Assembly: GCF_037478005.1 (NCBI RefSeq)
Contig: NZ_CP144164.1
Coordinates: 3,720,001-3,784,000 of the forward strand
DNA length: 64,000 nt
Reading direction: 5' to 3'
Origin: Alteromonas sp. M12
Lineage (GTDB): Bacteria; Pseudomonadota; Gammaproteobacteria; Enterobacterales; Alteromonadaceae
Each line of letters starts with the position of its first letter. Position 1 is the first letter of the stretch. The position numbers were made by a program, and so were the translations under genes. The notes under the pieces are model-generated. The model saw nothing but the letters and a program-made list of their open reading frames with translations. It had not been told where the DNA came from and searched no databases. Shown here in pieces: positions 37,533-47,239 of this stretch.

Positions 37533-40205
37533 TTACGCGTAAAGCGGATTAAGTTTATCGCCATCAATACCAAACTCTTTGATAGCATCTAGCACAACTT
37601 TCTTATCAATATCACCGGCTTTGCTTAACTCAGTTAACGCTGCAAGGGCGATAAACTTAGCATCAACCTCGAAATGATGACGCAAGTTAGGACGACTATC
37701 AGAACGACCGAAACCGTCGGTCCCTAGTACTTTATATTGACCTGGCACAAATGCACGAACTTGGTCAGCATAGTTTTTAACGTAGTCGGTCGCAGCAATA
37801 GTCGGGCCGTCAAACCCTTCTTCAAGCACGCTAGTGATATAAGGTACTTTGGCTTTTTTGTCTGGGTTTAGCATATTAAAGTGTTCGCAGTCTAAACCAT
37901 CACGAGCCAATTCATTAAATGAAGGTACACTGAATACTTCAGAGGCAACTGAGAACTTATCTTTCAACAGTTGCGCAGCTTCACGAACTTGCAACAAAAT
38001 AGTACCAGAACCAAGCAACTTAACTTTCTTCTTGCTCTTAGCTGTACCTACTTTTTCAAGAGAATAAATACCTTTAATAATTCCCTCTTCGGCACCCTTA
38101 GGCATTTCTGGCTGAACGTAGTTTTCGTTCATTACGGTTAGGTAATAGAATACATTCTCATGATTCTCACCCATGCGACGTAAACCGTCTTGCACAATCA
38201 CAGCTACTTCATAACCATAAGTTGGATCGTAAGTTACACAGTTTGGAATCAAAGCCGCTTGTACATGGCTGTGTCCATCTTGGTGTTGCAGACCTTCACC
38301 ATTTAGTGTGGTTCTACCTGCTGTTCCACCAACTAAGAAACCTCTAGCCTGACTATCACCCGCAGCCCAAGCCATATCACCCACACGTTGGAAACCAAAC
38401 ATGGAGTAATAAATGTAGACCGGAATCATAGGTAGGTTATTGGTTGAATAAGAAGTACCGGCAGCTAACCAAGATGCCATAGCACCAAGTTCGTTAATAC
38501 CTTCTTGTAACACCTGACCTTTTTTATCTTCGCGATAATAGGCTACTTGATCGGCATCTTGAGGAACGTATTTTTGTCCCTGACTAGAATAGATACCTAC
38601 CTGGCGGAACAAACCTTCCATACCAAAAGTACGGGCTTCATCTGGAATAATTGGTACGATACGGCTACCAATTTGTTTGTCTTTGAGCATCACGGTTAAT
38701 ACGCGAACAAACGCCATAGTAGTGGAGATTTCACGCTCCCCTGACCCTTTAGTGATTGCTTCAAACGCTTTTAACGGTATCGCTGGTAAATCTTCAGTAC
38801 TGTCCGCTAAACGGGTTGGCATATAACCAAACAGCTTTTCTCTACGGCGTCTGAGATAAGTCAATTCAGGGCTATCTTCAGAAAACTTGTAATAAGGTAA
38901 GTTTTCAAGATCGTCATCAGCAACTGGAATATTGAAACGGTCGCGATATTGACGAACCGCATCTATGTCCATTTTCTTGACGTTGTGAGCAATGTTTTTG
39001 CCTTCACCAGCTGAACCTAAACCGTAACCTTTAACGGTTTTAGCTAGGATAACCTGAGGACGACCTTGTGTTTCTGAAGCACGTTTGTATGCAGCATAAA
39101 CTTTTACTGGGTCGTGTCCACCACGATTCAAGCGCCAAATATCGTCATCTGACATGTTTGACACCATGTCTTTTAACTCTGGGTACTTACCAAAGAAGTT
39201 TTCGCGAGTGTAAGCGCCACCTTTGGCTTTGTAATTCTGGTATTCACCGTCGACGGTTTCATTCATTACATCGAGTAACTTGCCAGAGGTATCCCGTGCC
39301 AATAGAGGATCCCAATAACGTCCCCAAATGACTTTAATCACTTCCCAACCAGCACCGCGGAAAGTCCCTTCTAATTCTTGGATAATTTTACCATTACCAC
39401 GAACAGGACCATCAAGACGTTGCAAATTACAGTTGATGACAAATGTTAAGTTATCTAGCCCTTCACGAGAGGCTAAACCAATAGCTCCTAAACTTTCAGG
39501 CTCATCAACTTCGCCATCGCCCATGAAACACCATACACGCTGTTCTGAACAATCTTTTAGTCCACGATTTGTGAGGTATTTTAAGAAGCGAGCTAGATAG
39601 ATAGCCTGCATTGGACCTAAGCCCATAGATACAGTTGGGAACTGCCAAAAATCAGGCATTAACTTAGGATGAGGATAAGAGGAAATCCCCTTGCCATCCA
39701 CTTCCTGACGGAAACCATCAAGCTGATCTTCAGTTAAACGACCTTCAATGTATGCGCGAGAATAAATTCCAGGAGAAACATGGCCCTGAACAAATAAATA
39801 GTCGCCGCCATCTTTTTCGTTTGGCGCACGGAAAAAGTGGTTAAAACCGACATCATAAAGCATAGCTGAAGATGCAAAACTTGATATATGGCCACCTAGC
39901 TCCAAATCTTTCTTAGAGCCGCGTAAAACCATCATCATTGCATTCCAACGAATTGCTTGACGAATTTTAGCTTCAATCGTTTGATCCCCAGGCATGGTCG
40001 GTTCTTGACCTGCGGGAATGGTGTTTATATAGGCAGTGGTAGCTGTGTACGGCAGGTAAGCACCATTACGGCGAGCCTTTTCGATCAAGCTTTCTAATAA
40101 GTAGTGAGCGCGTTCCACACCCTCTTCTTCAAGTACTGCGTCTAGTGCTTCTATCCATTCCTGGGTTTCTTGTGGATCCACATCCGGATGCATCATATCA
40201 GCCAT
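37533..40205 (-). CDS. aceE: Pyruvate dehydrogenase E1 component
   Basis: Thiamine-diphosphate enzyme that decarboxylates pyruvate and acetylates the E2 lipoyl arm. 890 residues (E. coli 887), homodimeric E1 type. The ThDP/Mg motif is MGDGEVDEPESLGAIG...NLTFVINCN; KTVKGYGLGSAGEG is the mobile active-site loop region; N-terminal DVDPQETQEWIEALD is typical. It lies 134 bases after pdhR and 15 bases before aceF in a minus-strand operon. Confidence 0.98.
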   Translation of the reverse strand: MADMMHPDVDPQETQEWIEALDAVLEEEGVERAHYLLESLIEKARRNGAYLPYTATTAYINTIPAGQEPTMPGDQTIEAKIRQAIRWNAMMMVLRGSKKDLELGGHISSFASSAMLYDVGFNHFFRAPNEKDGGDYLFVQGHVSPGIYSRAYIEGRLTEDQLDGFRQEVDGKGISSYPHPKLMPDFWQFPTVSMGLGPMQAIYLARFLKYLTNRGLKDCSEQRVWCFMGDGEVDEPESLGAIGLASREGLDNLTFVINCNLQRLDGPVRGNGKIIQELEGTFRGAGWEVIKVIWGRYWDPLLARDTSGKLLDVMNETVDGEYQNYKAKGGAYTRENFFGKYPELKDMVSNMSDDDIWRLNRGGHDPVKVYAAYKRASETQGRPQVILAKTVKGYGLGSAGEGKNIAHNVKKMDIDAVRQYRDRFNIPVADDDLENLPYYKFSEDSPELTYLRRRREKLFGYMPTRLADSTEDLPAIPLKAFEAITKGSGEREISTTMAFVRVLTVMLKDKQIGSRIVPIIPDEARTFGMEGLFRQVGIYSSQGQKYVPQDADQVAYYREDKKGQVLQEGINELGAMASWLAAGTSYSTNNLPMIPVYIYYSMFGFQRVGDMAWAAGDSQARGFLVGGTAGRTTLNGEGLQHQDGHSHVQAALIPNCVTYDPTYGYEVAVIVQDGLRRMGENHENVFYYLTVMNENYVQPEMPKGAEEGIIKGIYSLEKVGTAKSKKKVKLLGSGTILLQVREAAQLLKDKFSVASEVFSVPSFNELARDGLDCEHFNMLNPDKKAKVPYITSVLEEGFDGPTIAATDYVKNYADQVRAFVPGQYKVLGTDGFGRSDSRPNLRHHFEVDAKFIALAALTELSKAGDIDKKVVLDAIKEFGIDGDKLNPLYA

Positions 40206-40339
40206 GGTGCTTTCCTTTAGTTAGTTTAAAGTTAAAATTTACTGACCGAGAAAATAAAGAATAGTTTAAATTTATATTCTTTTCTTTCAGTTCAGTAAGT
40301 AAATTACATAAATTAGCAATATTAACAATGCCAATAAGG

Positions 40340-41095
40340 TTATTTCTGTATTTCAATTCTTCTAAGTGCCCGTTGAATTCTGGTATCTTGTCGGTTTATT
40401 TCTAACAAGATATCTTCAATGAACGCCAAGTGTTCATTGCTTGCTTGCCTAGCAGTTTCCGGGTCACGAGAAACTATTCCAGCCAATATTTTTTCACGTT
40501 GTTTATGAATGATGTCAGTGACATCGTCTCTAATCGCTAGCATTTCAAAGTTAGCTTTAATATTTTCCTGCAACATCGACTTCAAGCTACGCATAACGTG
40601 CACTAACACCAAATTGTGTGAGGCTTTAGCCATGGCGAGATAAAAATCTACCAAGGCTTTAGATAAATCTGTTTTGTCTGATTTTTTAGAAAGCTCCGAA
40701 ATGGACGCTAGTGCTTCTTCTAATTTAACGTAGTCTTCTGGCTGGCCTCGCAGCGCAGCATAATATGCAGCCATGCCTTCTAAAGCATGACGAAATTCGA
40801 GTAAATCAAATTGAGTTTCAGGTCGTTTAGCAATTAGATCCAGAAGAGGATCGGTAACCGATGCAGTAAGATTACGCTTAACAAAGGTACCACCGCCTTG
40901 CTTGCGTAACAGCAAACCGCGAGCTTCTAAATTTTGAATCGCTTCACGTAATGACGGTCTAGATACGGCGAAATTCTCGGCGAGCTCACGTTCCGAAGGT
41001 AACTTTTGACCAGCTAATAAACGCCCATCAATGATCATCGATTCAAGCTGTTCAGTGATCACATCAGAAAGTTTTCTCGACTGTATGCGTTGCAT
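40340..41095 (-). CDS. pdhR: Pyruvate dehydrogenase complex repressor (GntR/FadR family)
   Basis: 251 residues. N-terminal winged helix (KLPSERELAENFAVSRPSLR, EAIQNLEARGLL, GGGTFVKR; residues 27-75) and the C-terminal all-helical FCD effector domain. PdhR represses aceE-aceF-lpd and itself until pyruvate binds. Position directly upstream of aceE and the PdhR-like operator 104 bases before its start support the name over other FadR-type regulators. Confidence 0.93.
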   Translation of the reverse strand: MQRIQSRKLSDVITEQLESMIIDGRLLAGQKLPSERELAENFAVSRPSLREAIQNLEARGLLLRKQGGGTFVKRNLTASVTDPLLDLIAKRPETQFDLLEFRHALEGMAAYYAALRGQPEDYVKLEEALASISELSKKSDKTDLSKALVDFYLAMAKASHNLVLVHVMRSLKSMLQENIKANFEMLAIRDDVTDIIHKQREKILAGIVSRDPETARQASNEHLAFIEDILLEINRQDTRIQRALRRIEIQK

Positions 41096-41198
41096 ATTTG
41101 CGTGTGCTTCCTCAAAAAATGTTAGGACCTGCCATATTTTTAGGACTCGCCATAGTGTTAATTAGCAAAAAACTTAGTTTGCTACACCCCACACTGCA

Positions 41199-41215
41199 AA
41201 TTGGTAAGACCATTT
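41199..41215 (-). promoter_or_regulatory. PdhR operator upstream of pdhR
   Basis: AATTGGTAAGACCATTT is a near-palindrome matching the known PdhR box (TTGGT-N3-ACCAA type). It lies about 100 bases before the pdhR start, next to the TAAAAT element that reads as a possible -10 on the minus strand. Expected effect: pyruvate-relieved autorepression of pdhR-aceE-aceF. Confidence 0.7.
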
Positions 41216-41382
41216 TACCTAATAGGTTAGACTAGTTATTTAATTACGTAAACCTTTTACCTAAAAAACTTGTTCAATGATTCTGTTAATTAAATTCGAA
41301 AATTGTTAAACAACGTATTTTTAAAGGCCTTTAAAGCGAGGTCAGACCATTACATTCAATGATAGCATTTAGGGTGTTTAAT

Positions 41383-42207
41383 TTACCTCAACCAACCAGA
41401 AAGCGATAACACTGATATTAAGACCACTAAAAACATCACATTTCGTTTGGCTAAACGCACCAAAGTGCAAGGCTCTTCAGTATAGTCCTCTTTGTTAATA
41501 TCGACTTCTTCTGCGGCGTCGGCGACTTTGCATAAAAGTTCTTTTGCCGAAACATTAAGGTCAAATAAATACTTCAACCAAATTGGCAATGCGCGAGAAA
41601 AGTGCCCCATTAATAATAAACCTAAAGCGGTAATTCTTGCAGGTAGCCAATCAAGAATAGCCATTAATTGTTGGGCTATGCTTAATTCATTTTGAAACTC
41701 TGTTTTGTAAGCATGAGTTGTGCTTCTTGCCAAAACATACATAACCGCACCCGCAGGGCCAAGCAACGCGAACCAAATAATCACCGCCGCATAATGTTGA
41801 TAGTTCAACCATACCAATTCTTGGCCAAATGAGCCTGGGCTGTCTCCACTGTGGCCCAACTGATCGGCATACATAGTACAAGCCTGAAAATCACCTCGAT
41901 TAGCCGCTTGCAGATAACATTTGTACACATCTCGCAAATTGGGACAGCCTATACATACCATCAAAATCGCGGTATCAAGAATGAGTCTAATCAAAGCGTT
42001 ATCAACGCTATTGATTAATATTAGAAGGATTAGCGCAGGAAGAATAACCACCGCTAAAAAACTGGCAGTGGACATATCTTCAGAAAAGATATTTTTTCTC
42101 ATTAAAAAACGTTGATAAAGGCCATTATAGAAACTCTCTCGCCAATACTTGGTTTGAGTGGCTACACGTTCTGCCATCAAAACCACAATCAAGCTAATTA
42201 ATGTCAT
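41383..42207 (-). CDS. ampE: AmpE inner-membrane protein
   Basis: 274 residues with several membrane segments (about 47-90, including FLAVVILPALILLILI; 140-160, YAAVIIWFALLGPAGAVMYVLA; and the C-terminal MFLVVLISVLSLSGWL). N-terminal MTLISLIVVLMAERV and the conserved W-RE-FY-GLYQRF block fit the AmpE/CobD-like family, a possible sensor linked to beta-lactamase induction in enterobacteria. Follows ampD by 72 bases. Confidence 0.9.
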   Translation of the reverse strand: MTLISLIVVLMAERVATQTKYWRESFYNGLYQRFLMRKNIFSEDMSTASFLAVVILPALILLILINSVDNALIRLILDTAILMVCIGCPNLRDVYKCYLQAANRGDFQACTMYADQLGHSGDSPGSFGQELVWLNYQHYAAVIIWFALLGPAGAVMYVLARSTTHAYKTEFQNELSIAQQLMAILDWLPARITALGLLLMGHFSRALPIWLKYLFDLNVSAKELLCKVADAAEEVDINKEDYTEEPCTLVRLAKRNVMFLVVLISVLSLSGWLR

Positions 42208-42279
42208 GTAACTTCCTTCTATTTATTATATTCATTATAAAAAAGTGTTTGCTGCAAAAAAGCGCTGCAGGCCTCGGCC

Positions 42280-42855
42280 TTATATGCTCTTGCTGAAACT
42301 AATCTGTTGCCTAAAGCCTGGCCAATCAAAACTCACCCCAGGATCAGTTTTACGTCCTGGAGCAATATCATTATGGCCGACGATTCTACCTATAGTAATT
42401 AATGGGTATTTTTCAACAATAACGTTAGTGACTTGAACCAATGCTGCATATTGCTGTTCACTATATGCGGTATTATCTGTCCCTTCCAACTCAATGCCAA
42501 TTGAAAAATCATTGCATCTGGTACGACCTTGAAAGGACGAAACACCAGCATGCCAAGCGCGTTCTTCGAATCCTACAAATTGGATAATTTGACCGTCTCG
42601 TCGAATCAACAAATGAGATGACACCCGCATCTGATATATTTGTTCAAATATAGGATGGCTGTGAGGCTGAAGTTTTCCAGCAAAAAAATCTAAAATATGC
42701 GGGCCGCCGAATTCACCGGGAGGCAATGATATATTGTGGATTACCAATAGACTGATATCATGGTCCGCTGGTCTGCAATCAAAATGCTCACATTCAGAAC
42801 GTTGAACCGAATCTAGCCAACCCGCGTTTATTTGCAATCTGGTGTCTGAGACCAT
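42280..42855 (-). CDS. ampD: 1,6-anhydro-N-acetylmuramyl-L-alanine amidase AmpD
   Basis: Cytosolic zinc amidase of peptidoglycan recycling: cleaves the lactyl-amide bond of anhydro-muropeptides. 191 residues. Zinc ligands H40 (LLVIHNISLPPGEFGG), H161 (IVGHNDIAPGRKTDPG) and D171, with catalytic E122 (IGIELEG) and K169, as in AmpD. No signal peptide. With ampE it forms the ampDE unit next to pdhR, as in enterobacteria, and complements the amgK/murU recycling genes at 56-58 kb. Confidence 0.96.
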   Translation of the reverse strand: MVSDTRLQINAGWLDSVQRSECEHFDCRPADHDISLLVIHNISLPPGEFGGPHILDFFAGKLQPHSHPIFEQIYQMRVSSHLLIRRDGQIIQFVGFEERAWHAGVSSFQGRTRCNDFSIGIELEGTDNTAYSEQQYAALVQVTNVIVEKYPLITIGRIVGHNDIAPGRKTDPGVSFDWPGFRQQISFSKSI

Positions 42856-42912
42856 ATATAAAAATAGCCGTTAATATATAAGCGATAAAGAAGCAGCATA
42901 GCAGGGTATAGA

Positions 42913-43437
42913 ATGGAACAAAATCAATCACCAGCGGAAAACTCCACTAAAATAGGAAAATGGATGTTTTTTGCGTTTTGGATAGTCGGTCTGTTGCTGC
43001 TATCGCTATTTTTTGGTGATCGTTTAGAAAAACAAAAAAATCCAAATCAAAATCCGCAAAGTCAGCTAAACAACGGTGCCGCTGAAGTTAAGCTCAAGCG
43101 CAATCGTATGGGCCATTATGTAGCCAGTGGCCTGATTAATGGACAACCTGTTACCTTTTTATTAGATACAGGCGCAACCAATGTATCTGTTCCAGCTCAT
43201 TTGGCCAATGAATTAGGTTTAGTCGGTGGCGCTAGATACTCCGTTTCAACCGCTAACGGCAATGTGACTGTAGCGCAAACTAACATCCAACAACTTGACT
43301 TAGGCTCGATCCGAATAAACGACGTTCGTGCCAGTATCAACCCCGGTATGTTAAGTGATGAAATTCTGTTGGGTATGAGTGTACTCAAACAGTTGGAATT
43401 TACTCAACGTGGAGATTGGTTAATACTGCGACATTAA
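42913..43437 (+). CDS. Membrane-anchored retropepsin-like aspartic protease
   Basis: 174 residues. One N-terminal membrane segment (about 18-35, WMFFAFWIVGLLLLSLFF), then a linker and a single-lobe retropepsin domain with catalytic FLLDTGATNVSVP (D85). This is the clan AA family TIGR02281 type found in proteobacteria, which would act as a dimer; substrates are unknown. Divergent from ampD and just upstream of nadC, a common neighbour. Confidence 0.87.
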   Translation: MEQNQSPAENSTKIGKWMFFAFWIVGLLLLSLFFGDRLEKQKNPNQNPQSQLNNGAAEVKLKRNRMGHYVASGLINGQPVTFLLDTGATNVSVPAHLANELGLVGGARYSVSTANGNVTVAQTNIQQLDLGSIRINDVRASINPGMLSDEILLGMSVLKQLEFTQRGDWLILRH

Positions 43438-43497
43438 CAATATTAAATAGATTACCTCTTGGCTAATCTGCGATTACTTTACTTGTGTGACTTATAT

Positions 43498-44337
43498 ATG
43501 AATCAAAACTCGATAATAAAAGATGTTGAGCAAGCGCTTGACGAGGATTTAAATGGCTTAGGCCCAATAGATGGAGACATTACCGCGGCATTAATTAGTA
43601 ATGATGTGATGGTAAAAGCATCTATTCTAACCCGAGAAGACTGCACAATATGCGGTATACAATGGGCAACTGAAACATTCAGACAAGTAAATCCTGAAAT
43701 CAAAGTCAATTGGTTAGTGGCGGATGGCGATTTATGTAAAGCCAATCAAATATTTTGCGAACTCGCTGGCTCGGCGCGCTCCATATTGACTGCAGAGCGC
43801 ACCGCCCTCAATTTTTTACAGACATTATCTGGAACTGCAACCACGGCGAAAGCCTACGTTGATATACTCGCGGGTAGCGGTATCACCTTATTAGACACTC
43901 GCAAAACTATACCAGGCATGCGCTTGGCACAGAAATATGCGGTAAAATGCGGTGGTGCCGAAAATCATCGTATTGGTTTATTTGATGCTTTCCTTATAAA
44001 AGAAAACCACATATTGGCGTGCGGCTCTATTGCCAACGCAGTTAAACAAGCACGCCAAAATATGCCGCAAGCCAAGGTGGAAGTGGAAGTGGAAAGCCTC
44101 GAAGAGCTGCAACAGGCGATAGATGCAAGGGCAGATATTGTGATGTTGGATAATTTTGATCACGAAATGCTTAGTCAAGCAGTATTGATCAATCAAAAAA
44201 CAGTGAAATTGGAAGTTTCGGGCAATATAACCGAAGAAAAATTGCATAATTTGCGGGGAATAGGTATAGATTTTGTGTCATCAGGGGCTTTAACCAAGGA
44301 TGTCAAATCAATTGATTTATCTCTTAGAATCAATTAG
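43498..44337 (+). CDS. nadC: Nicotinate-nucleotide pyrophosphorylase (carboxylating)
   Basis: Converts quinolinate and PRPP to nicotinate mononucleotide in NAD synthesis. 279 residues from ATG 43498; the frame is open upstream to a TTG at 43459 but the ATG gives the standard N-terminus. Motifs: DGDITAALI, ILTAERTALNFLQTLSGTAT, LDTRKTIPGMR and the LDNFDHEML/EVSGNITEE phosphate-binding end of the barrel. Confidence 0.97.
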   Translation: MNQNSIIKDVEQALDEDLNGLGPIDGDITAALISNDVMVKASILTREDCTICGIQWATETFRQVNPEIKVNWLVADGDLCKANQIFCELAGSARSILTAERTALNFLQTLSGTATTAKAYVDILAGSGITLLDTRKTIPGMRLAQKYAVKCGGAENHRIGLFDAFLIKENHILACGSIANAVKQARQNMPQAKVEVEVESLEELQQAIDARADIVMLDNFDHEMLSQAVLINQKTVKLEVSGNITEEKLHNLRGIGIDFVSSGALTKDVKSIDLSLRIN

Positions 44338-44542
44338 TTAACTATTTATAGACGGCAAAATTGTTTGATGAAAGAGACTTGAGTATATTTCTGCATACTT
44401 GTCAGTAACGGATCTCGTTCTATACTGATTATGAATTCAACGAGGACGCCATCAAACGCAAACGTAGTTGTGGCAACAAACAACTTAACTAATTATTTTA
44501 CAGTAACTTAAATCGCACTCAATGGTGCAGGAGATAAATACC

Positions 44543-44953
44543 ATGAAAATGACTCAAATGACTAACAACAAAGGTTTTACACTAATTGAATTGATGATCG
44601 TTGTAGCGATTATCGGTATTCTTGCAGCCATCGCATTACCTGCTTACCAAGGATACACGCAAAAAGCGAAGTTTACTGAAGTAACTAATGCGACAGCAGC
44701 AGCGAAATCAGCGGTTGAAGTATGTGCACAGGTTAACAATGCATTGACTGATTGTGACGGTGGTTCAAATGGTATCCCAGCTAACGTAACAGTATCTGCA
44801 GCAGAAGTAGGTTTGACTACTACTGACGGTACTATCGTAACTGAAGGTAAGACTGGTAGTGATTTGGCAGGTAAAACCTATACTTTAACTGCTGCATATG
44901 CGGCTGGCAAGGTAACTTGGACTCCAACTTGTAGTGATACTACTCTTTGTTAA
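44543..44953 (+). CDS. pilA: Type IV major pilin PilA
   Basis: 136-residue prepilin from ATG 44543 (AGGAG site 8 bases upstream; an upstream ATG at 44522 is not needed). A short leader ending in NNKG is cleaved before [10 protein letters not shown] by PilD; the glutamate at mature position 5 is present and the hydrophobic N-terminal helix follows. Four cysteines: two around [11 protein letters not shown] and two near the end (PTCSDTTLC), the latter pair forming the typical pilin disulfide. A terminator follows, so pilA can be expressed above pilC and pilD. Confidence 0.95.
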   Translation: MKMTQMTNNKGFTLIELMIVVAIIGILAAIALPAYQGYTQKAKFTEVTNATAAAKSAVEVCAQVNNALTDCDGGSNGIPANVTVSAAEVGLTTTDGTIVTEGKTGSDLAGKTYTLTAAYAAGKVTWTPTCSDTTLC

Positions 44954-44977
44954 TATTTAGCTAAGAAAATAATATTT

Positions 44978-45003
44978 AAAGCCCAGGTTAACTGGGCTTT
45001 TTC
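44978..45003 (+). terminator. Terminator between pilA and pilC
   Basis: AAAGCCCAG (44978-44986) pairs with CTGGGCTTT (44992-45000), followed by TT; a compact 9-bp hairpin. It explains high pilin with low read-through into pilC. Confidence 0.8.
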
Positions 45004-45034
45004 GTCTAAACAGATAGATAAATAGGGTTTAACG

Positions 45035-46243
45035 ATGGCTAAAACAGCAGAAATGTATACCTGGGTTGGAGTCGATAAAAAAGGCAACAGTCGTAAAGGC
45101 GAGATCAGTGCTATTTCGTTGTCGGAAGCGAAAAACATGCTACGCCGCCAAGGTGTTTCTGCCACTAAAGTTAAGAAACTCGCCAAGCCACTATTTGGTA
45201 GAAAAGACAAAGTTTCCGCTCAAGATATTTGTGTGTTATCTCGACAAATCGCCACCATGCTTGGGGCGGGTGTTACATTAATTCAAACCATCGACATGAT
45301 CGCCCAAGGTCATGCAAAACAAAGCATGCGCCGAATGCTTACCGAGATTGCCAATGAAGTCAAAGCCGGCAATCCGCTATCAAGTGCGCTGCGCAAACAT
45401 CCTGATCAATTTGAAGACCTATATTGTGATTTGGTTGAAACCGGTGAACAATCCGGTGCCTTAGAAACAATCTATGATCGAATCGCGACTTATAAAGAAA
45501 AAGCCGAAGCGTTAAAATCGAAAATCAAAAAAGCCATGTTCTATCCAATTGCGGTAGTAGTAGTCGCCTTTATTGTAACCACTATCCTATTGATATTTGT
45601 AGTACCGCAGTTTCAAGAAATATTCAGTAGCTTTGGAGCTGAATTACCCGCCTTTACCTTATTTGTATTAGCTATTTCCCAATTTGTGCAAGATTTTGGC
45701 ATTTTCATCGCGGCGGGCACAGCGATTGCTGCGGTTTTATTTATGCGGGCCCACAAAAAGTCAAAAAACTTACAAGATAAAGTGGATATGCTAATTCTCA
45801 AAATACCCATTATTGGTGAAATTTTAAAAAAAGCCTCAATCGCTCGATTTACCCGTACACTTGCAACCACCTTTGCTGCTGGTGTGCCTTTGATTGGCGC
45901 ATTGGACTCAGCCGCTGGCGCTTCGGGCAATGCCGTTTTTCGGGATGCTATATTATTTATTAAGCGGGAAGTTGCTGGCGGTATGCAAATGAACACCGCG
46001 ATGCGCGCAACAGGCGTGTTTCCAGACATGGTGACGCAAATGATTGCCATCGGTGAAGAGTCTGGTGCAGTGGATGATATGCTCAGTAAAATTGCAACTA
46101 TTTACGAAGCCGAAGTAGATGACATGGTTGACGGCTTAACCAGTTTGTTAGAGCCGATGATTATGGCCGTTTTAGGGGTGGTCATTGGTGGTTTGATTAT
46201 CGCTATGTATTTACCAATCTTCCAAATGGGTAACGTGGTTTAG
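45035..46243 (+). CDS. pilC: Type IV pilus inner-membrane platform protein PilC
   Basis: 402 residues, GspF/PilC superfamily, platform on which the PilB ATPase acts. Two F domains: LSRQIATMLGAGVTLIQTID (about 69-88) and the related ARFTRTLATTFAAGVPLIGALD (about 270-292), with membrane segments near 170-192, 210-232 and 375-395. N-terminal TYTWVGVDKKGNSRKGEI is family-typical. The usual preceding pilB is absent: only 81 bases separate pilA and pilC. Confidence 0.96.
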   Translation: MAKTAEMYTWVGVDKKGNSRKGEISAISLSEAKNMLRRQGVSATKVKKLAKPLFGRKDKVSAQDICVLSRQIATMLGAGVTLIQTIDMIAQGHAKQSMRRMLTEIANEVKAGNPLSSALRKHPDQFEDLYCDLVETGEQSGALETIYDRIATYKEKAEALKSKIKKAMFYPIAVVVVAFIVTTILLIFVVPQFQEIFSSFGAELPAFTLFVLAISQFVQDFGIFIAAGTAIAAVLFMRAHKKSKNLQDKVDMLILKIPIIGEILKKASIARFTRTLATTFAAGVPLIGALDSAAGASGNAVFRDAILFIKREVAGGMQMNTAMRATGVFPDMVTQMIAIGEESGAVDDMLSKIATIYEAEVDDMVDGLTSLLEPMIMAVLGVVIGGLIIAMYLPIFQMGNVV

Positions 46244-46360
46244 CAAAAGCCAGACTCACGTTATATAATTCGTATTATGATTGCTAGAAAGGTTTCTACC
46301 TAAAGACTTTTCTGGCAAGCTTAAACAAAATGATTTTTCATAATAATAAAGTGCCTATAT

Positions 46361-47239
46361 ATGCCTGCGATGTTTGAGCTCTTAGCCGATTCACCCCTAT
46401 TTTTTGTTAGTTTTGTCTTTGTCGTCAGTTTATTGGTAGGCAGTTTTTTAAATGTGGTTATTTACCGCTTGCCGTTAATGATGGAAAGAGGTTGGAAACA
46501 AGAGTATCAACAATATTTCCAGCCAGAATCGGCAGAACAAGCCTCTTCAGAGACGTTCAATTTAATTAAACCTGACTCAACTTGCCCTAAGTGCCAACAT
46601 AAAATAAGAGCTTGGGAGAATATTCCAGTGATTAGCTGGCTTTTTCTTAAGGGAAAATGCAGTCAGTGCAAAAATCCAATTTCATTTCGCTACCCTGCCG
46701 TTGAGTTGCTGACTGCTTTAGCCAGCATGGCGATAGCCTGGCATTTTGGTTTCGGATGGCAAGCCGCCGCCGCAGTGTTACTGACTTGGTGCCTGATTGC
46801 GTTAATTTTTATTGATATCGATAAAATGTTGTTACCGGATCAAATTACCCTGCCAGTTTTATGGTTAGGTCTAGTATTCAGTACCACGGGCTTATTTGTA
46901 AGTCCTATCGACGCCATAATTGGAGCGGCAGCAGGTTACCTAAGTCTGTGGAGTGTTTACTGGCTGTTTAAGTTACTCACAGGCAAAGAAGGAATGGGTT
47001 ACGGTGATTTTAAATTGCTCGCAGCCTTAGGTGCTTGGGTCGGTTGGCAATACCTTCCGATCATCATATTACTTTCATCTTTTGTTGGTGCAATTATAGG
47101 AATTAGCTATTTATTGATCAAAGGAAAAGATAAAGGCAGCCATATTCCTTTTGGTCCGTACTTGGCGATTGCCGGTTGGCTGACGTTAATTTATGGCAAA
47201 GATATAGCTAACTGGTATTGGAGTTGGGCAATAGCATGA
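46361..47239 (+). CDS. pilD: Prepilin leader peptidase/N-methyltransferase PilD
   Basis: Inner-membrane aspartic protease that cuts and N-methylates prepilins. 292 residues; zinc cysteines C75, C78, C100 and C103 in the cytoplasmic loop (CPKCQHKIRAWENIPV...CSQC). Catalytic aspartates lie in FIDIDKMLLPDQ (about 152-160) and GMGYGDFKLL. Multiple membrane helices. Its TGA overlaps the coaE ATG (ATGA), so the two are coupled. Confidence 0.97.
   Translation: MPAMFELLADSPLFFVSFVFVVSLLVGSFLNVVIYRLPLMMERGWKQEYQQYFQPESAEQASSETFNLIKPDSTCPKCQHKIRAWENIPVISWLFLKGKCSQCKNPISFRYPAVELLTALASMAIAWHFGFGWQAAAAVLLTWCLIALIFIDIDKMLLPDQITLPVLWLGLVFSTTGLFVSPIDAIIGAAAGYLSLWSVYWLFKLLTGKEGMGYGDFKLLAALGAWVGWQYLPIIILLSSFVGAIIGISYLLIKGKDKGSHIPFGPYLAIAGWLTLIYGKDIANWYWSWAIA

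Noticed and set aside
35635..37542. Plus-strand open frames rich in Ser/Thr/Val opposite aceF
   Set aside because: They are antisense shadows of the repeated lipoyl domains and Ala/Pro linkers, without ribosome sites.
44338..44542. Sigma-54 promoter for pilA
   Set aside because: GG-N10-GC spacing was not found; the closest candidates fail at the -12 element.
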